NCBI GenBank assembly: GCA_947474365.1
Contig: CANJIU010000084.1
Coordinates: 1 to 45,428, forward strand
Direction: 5' to 3'
DNA: 45,428 nucleotides
DNA from: Opitutia bacterium
GTDB taxonomy: Bacteria; Verrucomicrobiota; Verrucomicrobiia; Opitutales; Opitutaceae
In this document: positions 1 through 7,987 of the stretch, in pieces
Layout of the letters: the number at the start of each line of letters is the position of its first letter
How positions within the stretch are numbered: position 1 is the first letter of the stretch
Made by a program: the position numbers and the translations under genes
The notes under the pieces: generated by a model
Told to the model about the DNA's origin: nothing
Database searches by the model: none
The model's input: the letters and a program-made list of their open reading frames with translations, nothing else

Positions 1-104
1 AGGACGCCGCCGTCGCCGCACTCTGCCAAACCCTCACCGCCACGGAAACCTGCTTTCCCACCACCAAACTCCGCCTGATTTATCGCCAGGTGGGTTCACC
101 CTGA
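1..104 (+). CDS. C-terminal tail of an unidentified protein (cut by window edge)
   Basis: An open frame enters from the left edge (codons begin at base 3) and stops at TGA 102-104, leaving 33 residues that end in RLIYRQVGSP. The stop lies 12 bp from the stop of the opposing cheW gene, so the two genes converge. The tail contains a motif like LTATETCFP, which vaguely recalls the ends of some transposases from Planctomycetes and Verrucomicrobia, but that is memory-based and weak. No function is assigned. The frame is believed real because it is free of stops and ends tidily before cheW. Confidence 0.4.
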   Translation, partial: DAAVAALCQTLTATETCFPTTKLRLIYRQVGSP

Positions 105-116
105 TTCCGCGGCAGG

Positions 117-602
117 TCAGGAGGTCTGAGTCTCGGGGGCGACCACGCGATCGATGTCGAGCAAGGTCTTTACCGCACCTTTGACCTTGGCCATCCCGAG
201 GAGATAGCTCGTATCGATCTTTGCGCCGAATTCGGGCGTCGGCTCGATTTCGCTGGCTTGCAGCGTCACGACTTCCTCGACGCTGTCGACGATGAGCCCC
301 ATGTGCACCGTCTGGTCGGTCGTGAGTTTGACCTGGACGACCACGATGCAGGTGCGTTCGGCGAACTCCGCCTTGACTCCGAACTTCACCCGCAGATCAA
401 CCACGGGAATTACCCGGCCGCGCAGGTTGATCACCCCCTTGACGAACGGTGGCATCTGGGGAACCGGCGTGATTTTTTGCATGCGGATAATTTCACGCAC
501 TTTCAGGGCGCCAATTCCGTAGGCCTCATTTTCGAGGACAACGGTGAGGTACTTGCCGGCGAGCGAGGACGTGGAGGAGACGGGAGCGGTGGCGGTCGAC
601 AT
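117..602 (-). CDS. cheW: Chemotaxis coupling protein CheW
   Basis: CheW is the cytoplasmic SH3-like adaptor that joins the CheA kinase to chemoreceptors. The 161-residue product is a single CheW domain with a short Ser/Thr/Ala-rich N-terminus. It shows the family landmarks in order: the YGI..LKVREIIR strand and helix near residues 28-40, the VKGVINLRGRVIPVVDLR core near residues 54-71, and the GLIVDSVEEVV segment near residues 102-112. It is transcribed on the minus strand, away from cheA, across a 162-bp spacer. Length and motifs are ordinary for CheW, so it should be functional. No sigma-28 or sigma-54 promoter was found for it in the divergent spacer. Confidence 0.96.
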   Translation of the reverse strand: MSTATAPVSSTSSLAGKYLTVVLENEAYGIGALKVREIIRMQKITPVPQMPPFVKGVINLRGRVIPVVDLRVKFGVKAEFAERTCIVVVQVKLTTDQTVHMGLIVDSVEEVVTLQASEIEPTPEFGAKIDTSYLLGMAKVKGAVKTLLDIDRVVAPETQTS

Positions 603-707
603 GGCGGAGGGATCTGTGATTGAGGACGCAGACGTCAGATGGATTCAGATTGAGGCGACGTCCGGAATAAAATCGGTGCGATCCGCCGTGACTTGAGCGT
701 TTTTCCG

Positions 708-734
708 TAAACTTTTCCCCAAGTACGCCGATGT
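708..734 (+). promoter_or_regulatory. Sigma-28 (FliA)-like promoter for cheA
   Basis: TAAA at 708-711, exactly 15 bases, then GCCGATGT at 727-734 closely matches the enterobacterial FliA consensus TAAA-N15-GCCGATAA (two mismatches, both at the end of the -10 box). Transcription would begin near 741, about 24 nt before the cheA start. fliA is encoded in the same window, so the regulator exists. The match is by eye and the site is untested. Confidence 0.65.
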
Positions 735-742
735 TTCGGATA

Positions 743-759
743 TTCCGCACCGAGCGGAA
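743..759 (+). promoter_or_regulatory. Inverted repeat in the cheA leader
   Basis: TTCCGC, 5-nt spacer, GCGGAA forms a perfect 6-bp inverted repeat. It lies just downstream of the predicted start of transcription and ends 5 nt before the cheA ATG. It also covers the only purine-rich stretch able to act as a ribosome binding site (GAGCGGAAA). It could be an operator or an RNA hairpin limiting cheA translation. Function is inferred from position only. Confidence 0.45.
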
Positions 760-764
760 ACATA

Positions 765-2927
765 ATGCCAATTTCCCCCGTCCACCTCACGGCCATCGAC
801 GATACGATCAATCGGATTGCGGCCGAATCCATCCTGGCACAGCCCGGTCGTGACGACGGCCTGGTGCCTTGTTTCAGTCTGTTGTCCGACCTGCGCGAAT
901 TTTGCGCCGAAGCTCCCAATCTCCTCGCCGCGGTGGACGCAATCCGCTCCTTGCTCGAATCCATGTTGGATACGGCCCGGCCGTTCGACGATGCGACCCT
1001 CGGAAAACTCCGGGACTTTGTGGAGTCATTTCCGATCCTGGTGGCGGGCGGCGGGGTGTCCGCGCCGTCGAAATCGGTGCCATCCGTGCCGGCTCCGGAA
1101 ATGCCCGGCGCTGTTGCAGCCACTCCGCCGGGGACCGTCCACGAGTTGGCGGGCCATTCGGCCGCGGATGTCCTGATGGCACTCAATCTGGGGGAGAACA
1201 GCGATTTGCTGACGGAATTTTATGCCGAGGCGGTCGATCATCTGCAGCAGATTGAGGCGGCCTTGCTCGTGCTCGACCAGCAACCGGAAAATCCGGAGGC
1301 GCTGAACTCGATGTTCCGATCGTTTCATACGATCAAAGGGAACGCCGGCTTTCTCGGGTTGGTGCCGATGCACACGCTGGCGCACGAAGTTGAGTCGCTG
1401 CTCGACCTGGCCCGAAACCGTCAGTTGCGGCTATCGGCGCCGATCATCACGGAGATTCTCCGCAGCCGGGACGCGCTGCAGGCGCTCGCACAGCAGGTGG
1501 GGGTCGCATTGGAAAAGGGGAGTTTGCCCAGTCAGATCATTCCGGTCAGCCACTTGATTGCGGCGGTGAAGGTTTTGGCGCTTGGAAAAACACCCGTCCC
1601 CGCGCCCGCCGTGTCCGCGCCCGTTGATAAGCCGGCTCCCGCTAGGGAGCCCGAGCCGGTATTTGACCTGACGCCGCAGGCACCTCCACCGTCGGCGATC
1701 GCGGTTCCAGCCTCGGCCGCGCCGACCTCGGAGAAAAGCACTCCGTCCGGAGGGGCGGGGCCGAAGGCGACCGCTGCGACGGTTCGCGTCAATACCGAGA
1801 AGCTCGACTCGCTGATGGATGTGGTCGGCGAGTTGGTCATCGTCCAAAGCCAGTTGATCGAAAGCTCGCGTGATGGTTCGGCGATCAACGCGACGCTGCA
1901 GCGCAACGTCGCGCAACTGAGCCGAATCACCAAGGAACTACAGGCGACAGCGATGGCTCTGCGCATGATTCCGATCAAGCCGACGTTCCAAAAAATGGAG
2001 CGCCTGGTGCGGGACTTGGCCCGGGATTTTGGCAAGAAGGTGACGTTCATCACGACGGGTGAGGATACCGAACTCGACCGCACCGTGGTGGAGGAGATCG
2101 CGGATCCGCTCGTGCACATGGTGCGCAACGCCCTCGATCATGGGCTCGAGCGCCCGGAGGAACGTCTCAAGGCCGGAAAATCAGACACGGGCGAGCTTCA
2201 TCTTCGGGCCTACCATCAGGGAGGAAACATTGTGATCGAGTTGCGCGACGACGGCCGCGGCATCGACCCGGAGCGAATTTGTCGCAAGGCGGTTGAGAAG
2301 GGTGTGATCGCGGCGGGGACGCAGCTTTCGCGCGAGGACATATTCGCGCTGCTGTTTGCCCCCGGGTTTTCCACGGCGGAAAAAGTCACCTCGGTCTCCG
2401 GACGGGGCGTCGGAATGGACGTGGTGAAACGCAACATCGAGAAACTGCGTGGCAAGATCGAAATCACATCGGAGGTCGGCCACGGATCGGTTTTTACCGT
2501 CAAGCTGCCGTTGACGATGGCCATCATCGACGGCCTGGTGGTGCGGGTGGGTGAGGATCGGTTCATTCTTCCCAGCACCTCGGTGCAGATGGCCCTGCGC
2601 CCGGCGCGCGAGGCGATCTCCATCGTCCAGGGCTTGGGCGAGATTCTCGACTTGCGCGGGCGATTTGTGCCGATTCATCGGCTCCATCAAAAATTTGGGC
2701 TCGCAGGTGGTTCGCTGAACCCATGGGAAGGCATTGTCGTCATCATCGAGGCCTCGGGTAAAACGTCGGCGCTGCTCGTTGACGAGATGGTGGGGAAGCA
2801 GGAAGTGGTGATCAAGAATCTGGGTGCGTACATGCAGGATTTGTCGGGTGTCGCCGGTGGGGCCATCTTGGGCGACGGCAACATTGCCCTCATCCTTGAT
2901 CCCGTTTCGCTTCTCAACGCCGCCTGA
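765..2927 (+). CDS. cheA: Chemotaxis histidine kinase CheA
   Basis: CheA autophosphorylates on its Hpt histidine and passes phosphate to CheY and CheB. Order in the 720-residue protein: an extra N-terminal segment of about 130 residues with no recognised domain, an Hpt domain with phospho-His188 in FHTIKGN, a Pro/Ala-rich linker (about 275-340), the dimerisation helices (LDSLMDVVGELVI), the ATPase (N-box MRNALDHGLE, DDGRGID, GRGVGMDVV), and a C-terminal CheW-like regulatory domain. No P2 domain that would dock CheY/CheB is recognisable; the linker occupies its place. The HDOD gene starts 9 bp after the stop, probably co-transcribed. The start at 765 follows a sigma-28-like promoter and has only a weak ribosome binding site. 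Confidence 0.96.
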   Translation: MPISPVHLTAIDDTINRIAAESILAQPGRDDGLVPCFSLLSDLREFCAEAPNLLAAVDAIRSLLESMLDTARPFDDATLGKLRDFVESFPILVAGGGVSAPSKSVPSVPAPEMPGAVAATPPGTVHELAGHSAADVLMALNLGENSDLLTEFYAEAVDHLQQIEAALLVLDQQPENPEALNSMFRSFHTIKGNAGFLGLVPMHTLAHEVESLLDLARNRQLRLSAPIITEILRSRDALQALAQQVGVALEKGSLPSQIIPVSHLIAAVKVLALGKTPVPAPAVSAPVDKPAPAREPEPVFDLTPQAPPPSAIAVPASAAPTSEKSTPSGGAGPKATAATVRVNTEKLDSLMDVVGELVIVQSQLIESSRDGSAINATLQRNVAQLSRITKELQATAMALRMIPIKPTFQKMERLVRDLARDFGKKVTFITTGEDTELDRTVVEEIADPLVHMVRNALDHGLERPEERLKAGKSDTGELHLRAYHQGGNIVIELRDDGRGIDPERICRKAVEKGVIAAGTQLSREDIFALLFAPGFSTAEKVTSVSGRGVGMDVVKRNIEKLRGKIEITSEVGHGSVFTVKLPLTMAIIDGLVVRVGEDRFILPSTSVQMALRPAREAISIVQGLGEILDLRGRFVPIHRLHQKFGLAGGSLNPWEGIVVIIEASGKTSALLVDEMVGKQEVVIKNLGAYMQDLSGVAGGAILGDGNIALILDPVSLLNAA

Positions 2928-2935
2928 TTCCGCTT

Positions 2936-3811
2936 GTGACCACGACGCTTACTCCGCCCTCCATCGAACAGGTGTGCGAACGCGCGCTGCGCATGCCGTG
3001 TTCGCCGGCCCTCCTGCCGCGTTTGATCACTGTCTTGGTTTCGCCCGACAGCAGTGCGGAGGAGATTGCCGAGATTATCAAAGTGGATTCCGCGTTGGCT
3101 GCATCCACCCTGCGACTGGCCAATTCGGCCTATTTTTCCTCCGGAGGAGCGGCTGAAACGATCTCCGACGCGGTCATCCGGCTGGGACAGCGGGAGCTGT
3201 ACCGGCTGGCCGCACTGGCCCTCGTGAGCCGTTGGGAGTCTGGATCGTCCCGGGGCGAACCCGGTGACTTTTGCCGTCACGCGCTGTGCACGGCACTGGC
3301 GGCCGAGGTGCTGGCGGAAACCAGTGAGCGCATCGATCCCCAGTCGGCATATACGGCCGGGTTGGTGTGTGATTTGGGCAAGCTGGCGATGGCTCATGCC
3401 TGCGCTCCGTTTTTTCCTGCGATTCGCACGCATTGCGCGCTGCGCGGCGGGACTTGGGCGGCGGCGGAGCGCGAGTTGCTGGGTTTCTCGCACGCGGAGG
3501 TCGGAGCCCGGCTACTCAAGGCGTGGAGTTTTCCCGCGGTCCTCGCGACCGCGACGGAATTCTGCGAACGCCCCGGGGAGGCGCCCGCGGAGGCGTTGCC
3601 GCTGCTCGCCCACCTCCATGCGGGGAAGTATGTCGCGACGTCCTTTGGGCCGGGAGTGTCGGAGGACGGTTTCCTTTTCGAACTTAACGCGCCGTTCTTG
3701 GTTGAATGGGGGTTCACCCCCGAGTTGCTGCAGGAGACGATGTCGATCGTCCACGAACGCGCGAAGCAGCGCCTGCAGGACAAAATCAACCACGGAGCGA
3801 TCGCGATGTGA
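2936..3811 (+). CDS. HDOD-domain signalling protein
   Basis: The 291-residue protein fits the HDOD family, non-catalytic or weakly catalytic relatives of HD phosphohydrolases often linked to chemotaxis and cyclic-di-GMP signalling. Visible landmarks are the N-terminal helical region (IIKVDSALAASTLRLANSAYF, about 47-67), the SDAVIRLGQRELYRLAA block (about 77-93) and the AGLVCDLGKLAMA segment (about 141-153). In that last segment the usual HD pair is Cys145-Asp146. Translation starts at GTG 2936, 9 bp after cheA, so it probably belongs to the cheA unit; an ATG start is not available nearby. Its exact role is unknown. Confidence 0.85.
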   Translation: MTTTLTPPSIEQVCERALRMPCSPALLPRLITVLVSPDSSAEEIAEIIKVDSALAASTLRLANSAYFSSGGAAETISDAVIRLGQRELYRLAALALVSRWESGSSRGEPGDFCRHALCTALAAEVLAETSERIDPQSAYTAGLVCDLGKLAMAHACAPFFPAIRTHCALRGGTWAAAERELLGFSHAEVGARLLKAWSFPAVLATATEFCERPGEAPAEALPLLAHLHAGKYVATSFGPGVSEDGFLFELNAPFLVEWGFTPELLQETMSIVHERAKQRLQDKINHGAIAM

Positions 3812-3884
3812 TGGCGGACGAGGGTGCGAGGCGCGGATGCCCGGCCCGATCTTGATTCTGCTCGTGGAGCGATCGCGGCATACT

Positions 3885-3898
3885 CCGCCATCGGGCGG
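3885..3898. terminator. Small hairpin between convergent genes
   Basis: CCGCC, ATCG loop, GGCGG gives a 5-bp GC stem in the 159-bp spacer between the convergent HDOD and cheD genes. No T-run follows on either strand, so intrinsic termination is doubtful; it is listed only because the position is right. Nothing else was seen in this spacer. Confidence 0.2.
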
Positions 3899-3970
3899 GT
3901 GAATGGTCGAGGCTTTCGCGCCCGCGATTCCGTCGGTCGGCGCCACCGGCAGGCGGTGATGCTGAGCGGG

Positions 3971-4492
3971 TCAGGCGGCCAGCGACCAGGTGTCGTTGCT
4001 TTCCGGCGTCTTCAACGTGATGTTGCCGGTGCCGACGTTGAGATGGACCGTGCGGTTGATCGTCCCTCCGAGGGCGGCCTGATGCCATCGGAGGTTAAAC
4101 TTGGTGAACTGTTCGGTGATGGCGCGGATGTTCCTTTCGCCGATGCGGAAATTATCGTTGGCGCAGAGCACAGAGGCGCCTCCGGCCACAAACCAGCGCA
4201 TCCGCGTGGTGTTGCTTTTCAACCCCGCCAGCGCGCGGAGCAACAATGGCAATCCCGTGTCGGCGAACATCGCCGGCTGACTGATTGCCTTGTCTGGTGA
4301 CAGTTTCGAATCCGGCAGCATCAGATGGAGCAGACCGCCCGCGCGCATCGCGGCGTCGTAGCCGATCACCGCGACGCAAGACCCAAGTGCGTAGGTGCTG
4401 AGCGTGATGTTCGGATTGTTTGAGACACTCATGTCACCTACTCCAACGACGGCGCGTTGGGGAAAGAGGGATGCGATGGTGGGAGAACCCAT
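3971..4492 (-). CDS. cheD: Chemoreceptor glutamine deamidase CheD
   Basis: CheD deamidates glutamines of chemoreceptors and, in several bacteria, interacts with CheC. The 173-residue product carries the full catalytic triad with the correct spacing: Cys39 in ALGSC, His56 in LLHLMLPD (17 residues after the Cys) and Thr33 (6 before it). The glycine-rich FVAGGASVL and the LGGTINRTVHLN segments are also family features. The start at 4492 (MGSPTIAS) was chosen because CheD domains begin about 30 residues before the Cys; the frame stays open further upstream inside the neighbouring gene. It lies 8 bp after the receiver/HD gene and is the last gene of the minus-strand chemotaxis operon. No cheC is present in the window. 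Confidence 0.94.
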   Translation of the reverse strand: MGSPTIASLFPQRAVVGVGDMSVSNNPNITLSTYALGSCVAVIGYDAAMRAGGLLHLMLPDSKLSPDKAISQPAMFADTGLPLLLRALAGLKSNTTRMRWFVAGGASVLCANDNFRIGERNIRAITEQFTKFNLRWHQAALGGTINRTVHLNVGTGNITLKTPESNDTWSLAA

Positions 4493-4500
4493 GGAATGGT

Positions 4501-5829
4501 TCAGAGGTAGACCAAGAGCCTCTGGCTGATGGGTGTCACCTGGTTGTGATTGCGGATTTTGGCAATGGTCCCCGGGCTGAGTGCCTGGCCCTCGCCGATC
4601 AGGAGCAATCCGTGTGGACTGTAGATTCCGTTGGCGAGCACCATTCCAGGCTCCAGTTCGTTCAGCATGATTTCGCGGACTTGTTTCGGCAACTGGACGA
4701 GGTTGCTGACCTTGAGGAAGAGTCGCACCGCCTCCGGATCGAAATCGTTGCCCGAGCGGGAGAGAATCGAATCGATGGCCGCGGTTTTTGACAGGCCTGA
4801 CTCGACGAACGCGACCGCCACCGCCAGGCAGCGGGCCGCCCACGGGATGGCTTCGCCGGCAAGTCCATCGGGGTAGCCCCGTCCATCGTATCGTTCGTGG
4901 TGTGCCCGGATCACTTCACCGACATCGGCGCGGCTGTCGACGAGGGCGGCAAGGGTCTGCCCGTAGATCGGATGTCCGTGCAGCATGCCACGTTCGCGTT
5001 CGGTGAGCTGGTCCGGTTTTGTCCGGAACGCGCGCATCATCTCGCGGGGCATGCCGATGAGCCCGAGGTCGCAGAGCCATGCGGCGGTGCGGAGGGCATG
5101 GCGCTCGTCGTCGTTGAAGGTGTCGCTGGTCGACATCTGGGTGGCAAACTCCACGAGTGTCTTGGCCTGTCCGCCGAGGATTGGATCGTAGGTCGTGAGG
5201 ATGCGGCGGCAGAGCTCGAGGGAATTTTCATAGCTGGCCGCGAGTTCATGATTGGCGGCATCAAGGCGCTGGCGTTGTTTTTCGAGGTCTCCGACTCTCG
5301 CCTGAAGGGCCTCGTTGGCCTCGCGCAGCTGGTGATTCAGCCGCTGGGTCTCCGCCTGGAGGGCGTCGTTGTGAGTGACGAGTTCGTGGCGTTGCACGGC
5401 GTTCCGCACGGTGGCCACGAGTTCCTCCCGCAACCAGGGCTTCGCGACGAAACGGAAAATTTCACCCTTGTTGATCGCGTCGACGATGGTCGGCAGGGCG
5501 AGCACGGCGGTGATCAGGATGCGTGAGGACTTGGGCCGGATGCGGCGGCTCTCGATCAAAAAATCGAGCCCCATCATTTCTGGCATTCGCTGGTCGGAAA
5601 TGATGACGGCGAAATCGCGCTCCTGCAGGATCGAGAGTGCCTTCAGCGGACTGGTCACCGCGACGATGTGGAAACCCTCGCGTTCAAGGGTGAACTTGAG
5701 GGCGTTGAGCACGATGGGCTCGTCGTCGACAATCAGGATGGTCGCCGGCACAGTCGCGCTGGCATTCAGTTCGTCCGGCGGGCGTGTCGCCGGGGCGAAT
5801 TCAGGAGAGAAGGCGGGAGAGGCGGTCAT
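4501..5829 (-). CDS. Response regulator with degenerate HD-GYP output domain
   Basis: The 442-residue protein has an RpfG-like layout: a receiver domain (about 29-145, acidic pocket Asp35/Asp36, phospho-acceptor Asp79 in IISDQRMP, Lys130 in VAKPW), a coiled-coil linker (about 155-205) and an HD-type output domain (about 205-345). HD-GYP enzymes hydrolyse cyclic-di-GMP. Here the GYP signature (RAHHERYDGRGYPDG, about 308-322) and the HP..G segment remain, but the HD pair is Cys253-Asp254, the earlier metal histidine appears to be Gln221, and the later conserved Asp is lost (AVAVAFVES). Catalysis is therefore doubtful and a binding or scaffolding role is possible. Its ATG overlaps the cheB stop by 4 bp, tying it to chemotaxis. 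Confidence 0.9.
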   Translation of the reverse strand: MTASPAFSPEFAPATRPPDELNASATVPATILIVDDEPIVLNALKFTLEREGFHIVAVTSPLKALSILQERDFAVIISDQRMPEMMGLDFLIESRRIRPKSSRILITAVLALPTIVDAINKGEIFRFVAKPWLREELVATVRNAVQRHELVTHNDALQAETQRLNHQLREANEALQARVGDLEKQRQRLDAANHELAASYENSLELCRRILTTYDPILGGQAKTLVEFATQMSTSDTFNDDERHALRTAAWLCDLGLIGMPREMMRAFRTKPDQLTERERGMLHGHPIYGQTLAALVDSRADVGEVIRAHHERYDGRGYPDGLAGEAIPWAARCLAVAVAFVESGLSKTAAIDSILSRSGNDFDPEAVRLFLKVSNLVQLPKQVREIMLNELEPGMVLANGIYSPHGLLLIGEGQALSPGTIAKIRNHNQVTPISQRLLVYL

Positions 5830-6950
5830 GAGGACGCATACACCGAGCGGGCGATCGAGCTCGTGGGAGGCGACTCGTAGTGACGGAGGATGAACTCGGC
5901 GACCTGCTCGATTCGGATCTGTTTCTGGGCGGCGCCGTTTTCCCAGGCGGCGCGCGGCATGCCGTAGACAACGCTGGTCGCCTCATCCTGGGCGAAGGTG
6001 GTTGCACCCCGTTCCTTCAGGCGCAGCAAACCGTCGGCGCCGTCGCGACCCATTCCCGTCAGCACGCCCGCGACGATGCGGTTGGCGCCACCCGCTTCGG
6101 CGGCGGACTTAAACAGCATGTCGACGGCCGGTCGTTGATGCCAGACCGGTGGGCCACCGGTCACCCGCACCGCGTAGTGGTCGTGATGCCACTGGACGAG
6201 GAGGTGGAAATTTCCCGGCGCCACGAGGGCGACCCCAGGTAGCAACCGGTCTCCATCCACCGCTTCGCGCACCTCGAACGCGCAAAGTGAGTTTAGGCGG
6301 TCCGCGAATGCCTTCGAGAAAACCGGGGGAATGTGCTGCACGATCGCGATTGGCGGCAGGTTGTCCGGCAGGCCTGTCAGGACCTCGCGCAGCGCCTCGG
6401 TTCCACCGGTCGACGCTCCAAGGAGGATCAGATCGCGGGGCGTGCAGGGGCGCCGGGGGCGGCGGGCGATCGGGCGAGGGGTGGGAGCCGGTGCGGCCGT
6501 CGCGGCCGTGGCGCCGCCAGTAGGACGAGCGGCCGGCCGTGTGCTGAGGCGGGCGCCGGCGGTGGCCTTGATCCGGGAGATGAGTTGGGGCCCGAGATCG
6601 CCAAAGGAGTAAGGGCCTCCGGGCTTGGCCAGGACATCGAACGCTCCAAGCCGGAGCGCCTCAAGCGCGTTGTCGGAGCCGCGTTGGGTGAGCGAACTCA
6701 TGATGATGACCGGCAGCGGGCGTTGTTCCATGACGATTTTTAGAAACGTCAGACCATCCATCCGCGGCATCTCAAGATCGAGCGTGATCACGTCGGGATT
6801 GAGTTGCTGGATCTTGTCGCGCGCGACGTACGGATCGATGGCCGTGCCGACCACCTCGATCTCCGGGTCTGCCCCGAGGGCCTCGCTGACGAGCTTTCGC
6901 ACGACGGCGGAGTCATCGACGATCAGGACACGGATACGGCGGAGACTCAT
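5826..6950 (-). CDS. cheB: Chemoreceptor methylesterase/deamidase CheB
   Basis: CheB removes methyl groups from receptor glutamates when phosphorylated by CheA, giving adaptation. The 374-residue product has a receiver domain (about 6-125, Asp12/Asp13, phospho-acceptor Asp58 in ITLDLEMP, Lys109), an Ala/Pro/Thr-rich linker (about 135-170) and the esterase domain with triad Ser180 (LGASTGG), His206 (IVQHIPP) and Asp303 (GMGRDGADG). The start at 6950 (MSLRRIRV) was chosen because the receiver beta-1 strand follows at once; it lies 5 bp after the cheR stop. The stop overlaps the next gene by ATGA. All key residues are intact. Confidence 0.97.
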   Translation of the reverse strand: MSLRRIRVLIVDDSAVVRKLVSEALGADPEIEVVGTAIDPYVARDKIQQLNPDVITLDLEMPRMDGLTFLKIVMEQRPLPVIIMSSLTQRGSDNALEALRLGAFDVLAKPGGPYSFGDLGPQLISRIKATAGARLSTRPAARPTGGATAATAAPAPTPRPIARRPRRPCTPRDLILLGASTGGTEALREVLTGLPDNLPPIAIVQHIPPVFSKAFADRLNSLCAFEVREAVDGDRLLPGVALVAPGNFHLLVQWHHDHYAVRVTGGPPVWHQRPAVDMLFKSAAEAGGANRIVAGVLTGMGRDGADGLLRLKERGATTFAQDEATSVVYGMPRAAWENGAAQKQIRIEQVAEFILRHYESPPTSSIARSVYASS

Positions 6951-6955
6951 GACGT

Positions 6956-7777
6956 TTAGGAACCGAGGGGCTTGCGATAGATGGCTGGCGCGATGATTTG
7001 CAGTGAATGGCGCATGTGTGTCAGACTTTCCGAGTGCCCGACCATGAGAAATCCTCCCGGCACGAGGCGGCGCGTGAGCCGGCCGACCAATTCCTCCTGG
7101 GTGGGTCGATCGAAATAGATCATGACATTGCGGCAAAAAATGATCTGAAACGGCTCGGCGAACGGAGGTTGCCCCTCCAGGAGATTGAGCTGGGTGAAGT
7201 TCACGCGTTCGCGCAGTGCCTCCTTGACCCGGAAGTTGCCGTCCTGCGGGCCGAATCCGCGTTGAAAATACGATCGGACGGCGTCAGGTGGCACCTTGGT
7301 CAGGGCCTCCTGACTATAAATCCCCTCGCGAGCCTTGGCGAGAACCCGGTGGGAAATGTCCGTGGCCTCGATCTGCCAGTTTCCATTCGGCAGACACCCG
7401 GCGAGGGTGATGGCAATCGAGTAGGGTTCCTCGCCCGAGGAACTGGCCGCGCTCCAAACGCGAAGGCGCGACCATCGCTCCGCCCGGGCGCGCTCCAGAA
7501 ACTGTGGCACCGCCTTCTGCCGGAGAAAATCGAAGTGGGCTGATTCGCGAAAGAAAAACGTGTGATTCGTCGAGATGGCGTCGATCAGGTGTCCCAGTTC
7601 CGTTTCGGCGCCGGGAGCCTGCAGCAGGCGACAATAGTCACCCAGCGTCGGAAGGTTGGTTGCCCGCAGTCGTTTGCCTAGACGCGCCGAGACCAGCTGG
7701 CGCTTGTCAGGCCCAAGGCTGATGCGGCTGCGTTCATAAACCAGGTTGCGGATGAAATCGTATTCGCTGTCCCTCAT
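6956..7777 (-). CDS. cheR: Chemoreceptor methyltransferase CheR
   Basis: CheR transfers methyl groups from S-adenosylmethionine to receptor glutamates, opposing CheB. The 273-residue form starting MRDSEYDF has the N-terminal helical CheR domain (about 1-75, with RLGKRLRATNL) and the Rossmann methyltransferase domain, with the SAM-binding WSAASSSGEEPYSIA segment (Ser where Cys is common), the IEATDISH loop and the FCRNVMIYFD strand. A start 26 codons upstream (7855) is also open but would add an unconserved extension. It is the first gene of the minus-strand operon cheR-cheB-receiver/HD-cheD and diverges from flgB. No clear ribosome binding site or promoter was seen for it. Confidence 0.95.
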   Translation of the reverse strand: MRDSEYDFIRNLVYERSRISLGPDKRQLVSARLGKRLRATNLPTLGDYCRLLQAPGAETELGHLIDAISTNHTFFFRESAHFDFLRQKAVPQFLERARAERWSRLRVWSAASSSGEEPYSIAITLAGCLPNGNWQIEATDISHRVLAKAREGIYSQEALTKVPPDAVRSYFQRGFGPQDGNFRVKEALRERVNFTQLNLLEGQPPFAEPFQIIFCRNVMIYFDRPTQEELVGRLTRRLVPGGFLMVGHSESLTHMRHSLQIIAPAIYRKPLGS

Positions 7778-7910
7778 GGAGAGTAGACTATCGTGATCGA
7801 CACTCCCCCGAAGAAATGAAGGACGGATTGCGTGGGATTCGAAATAACCCGGCAAGTTTTTCCCCCAGTCTCTCCATGGGACCGGCGCCGAGCCTTTTCA
7901 TCTTTTGCGG

Positions 7911-7923
7911 TGAATTCTATTCA
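7911..7923. promoter_or_regulatory. Small inverted repeat upstream of the flgB promoter
   Basis: TGAAT-TCT-ATTCA is a perfect 5-bp inverted repeat 37 bp upstream of the sigma-54 -24 box. The position would suit a cis site for a sigma-54 activator, but arms this short occur by chance and the repeat differs from the one upstream of flhB. Confidence 0.25.
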
Positions 7924-7960
7924 GCGCATTGGCCGTGACTTGCGCATCGGAGAGAGCCTG

Positions 7961-7976
7961 TGGCACCGGCTTTGCT
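7961..7976 (+). promoter_or_regulatory. Sigma-54 promoter of the flgB operon
   Basis: TGGCAC, 5 nt, TTGCT matches the sigma-54 consensus (TGGCAC-N5-TTGCW) at every position. The GG lies at 7962-7963 and the GC at 7974-7975, the required 12-bp spacing. With the C of GC taken as -12, transcription begins near 7987, one base before the flgB ATG. Sigma-54 control of flagellar basal-body genes is established in many bacteria. The activator and rpoN are not in the window. Confidence 0.88.
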
Positions 7977-7987
7977 AAAGGCTCGGC

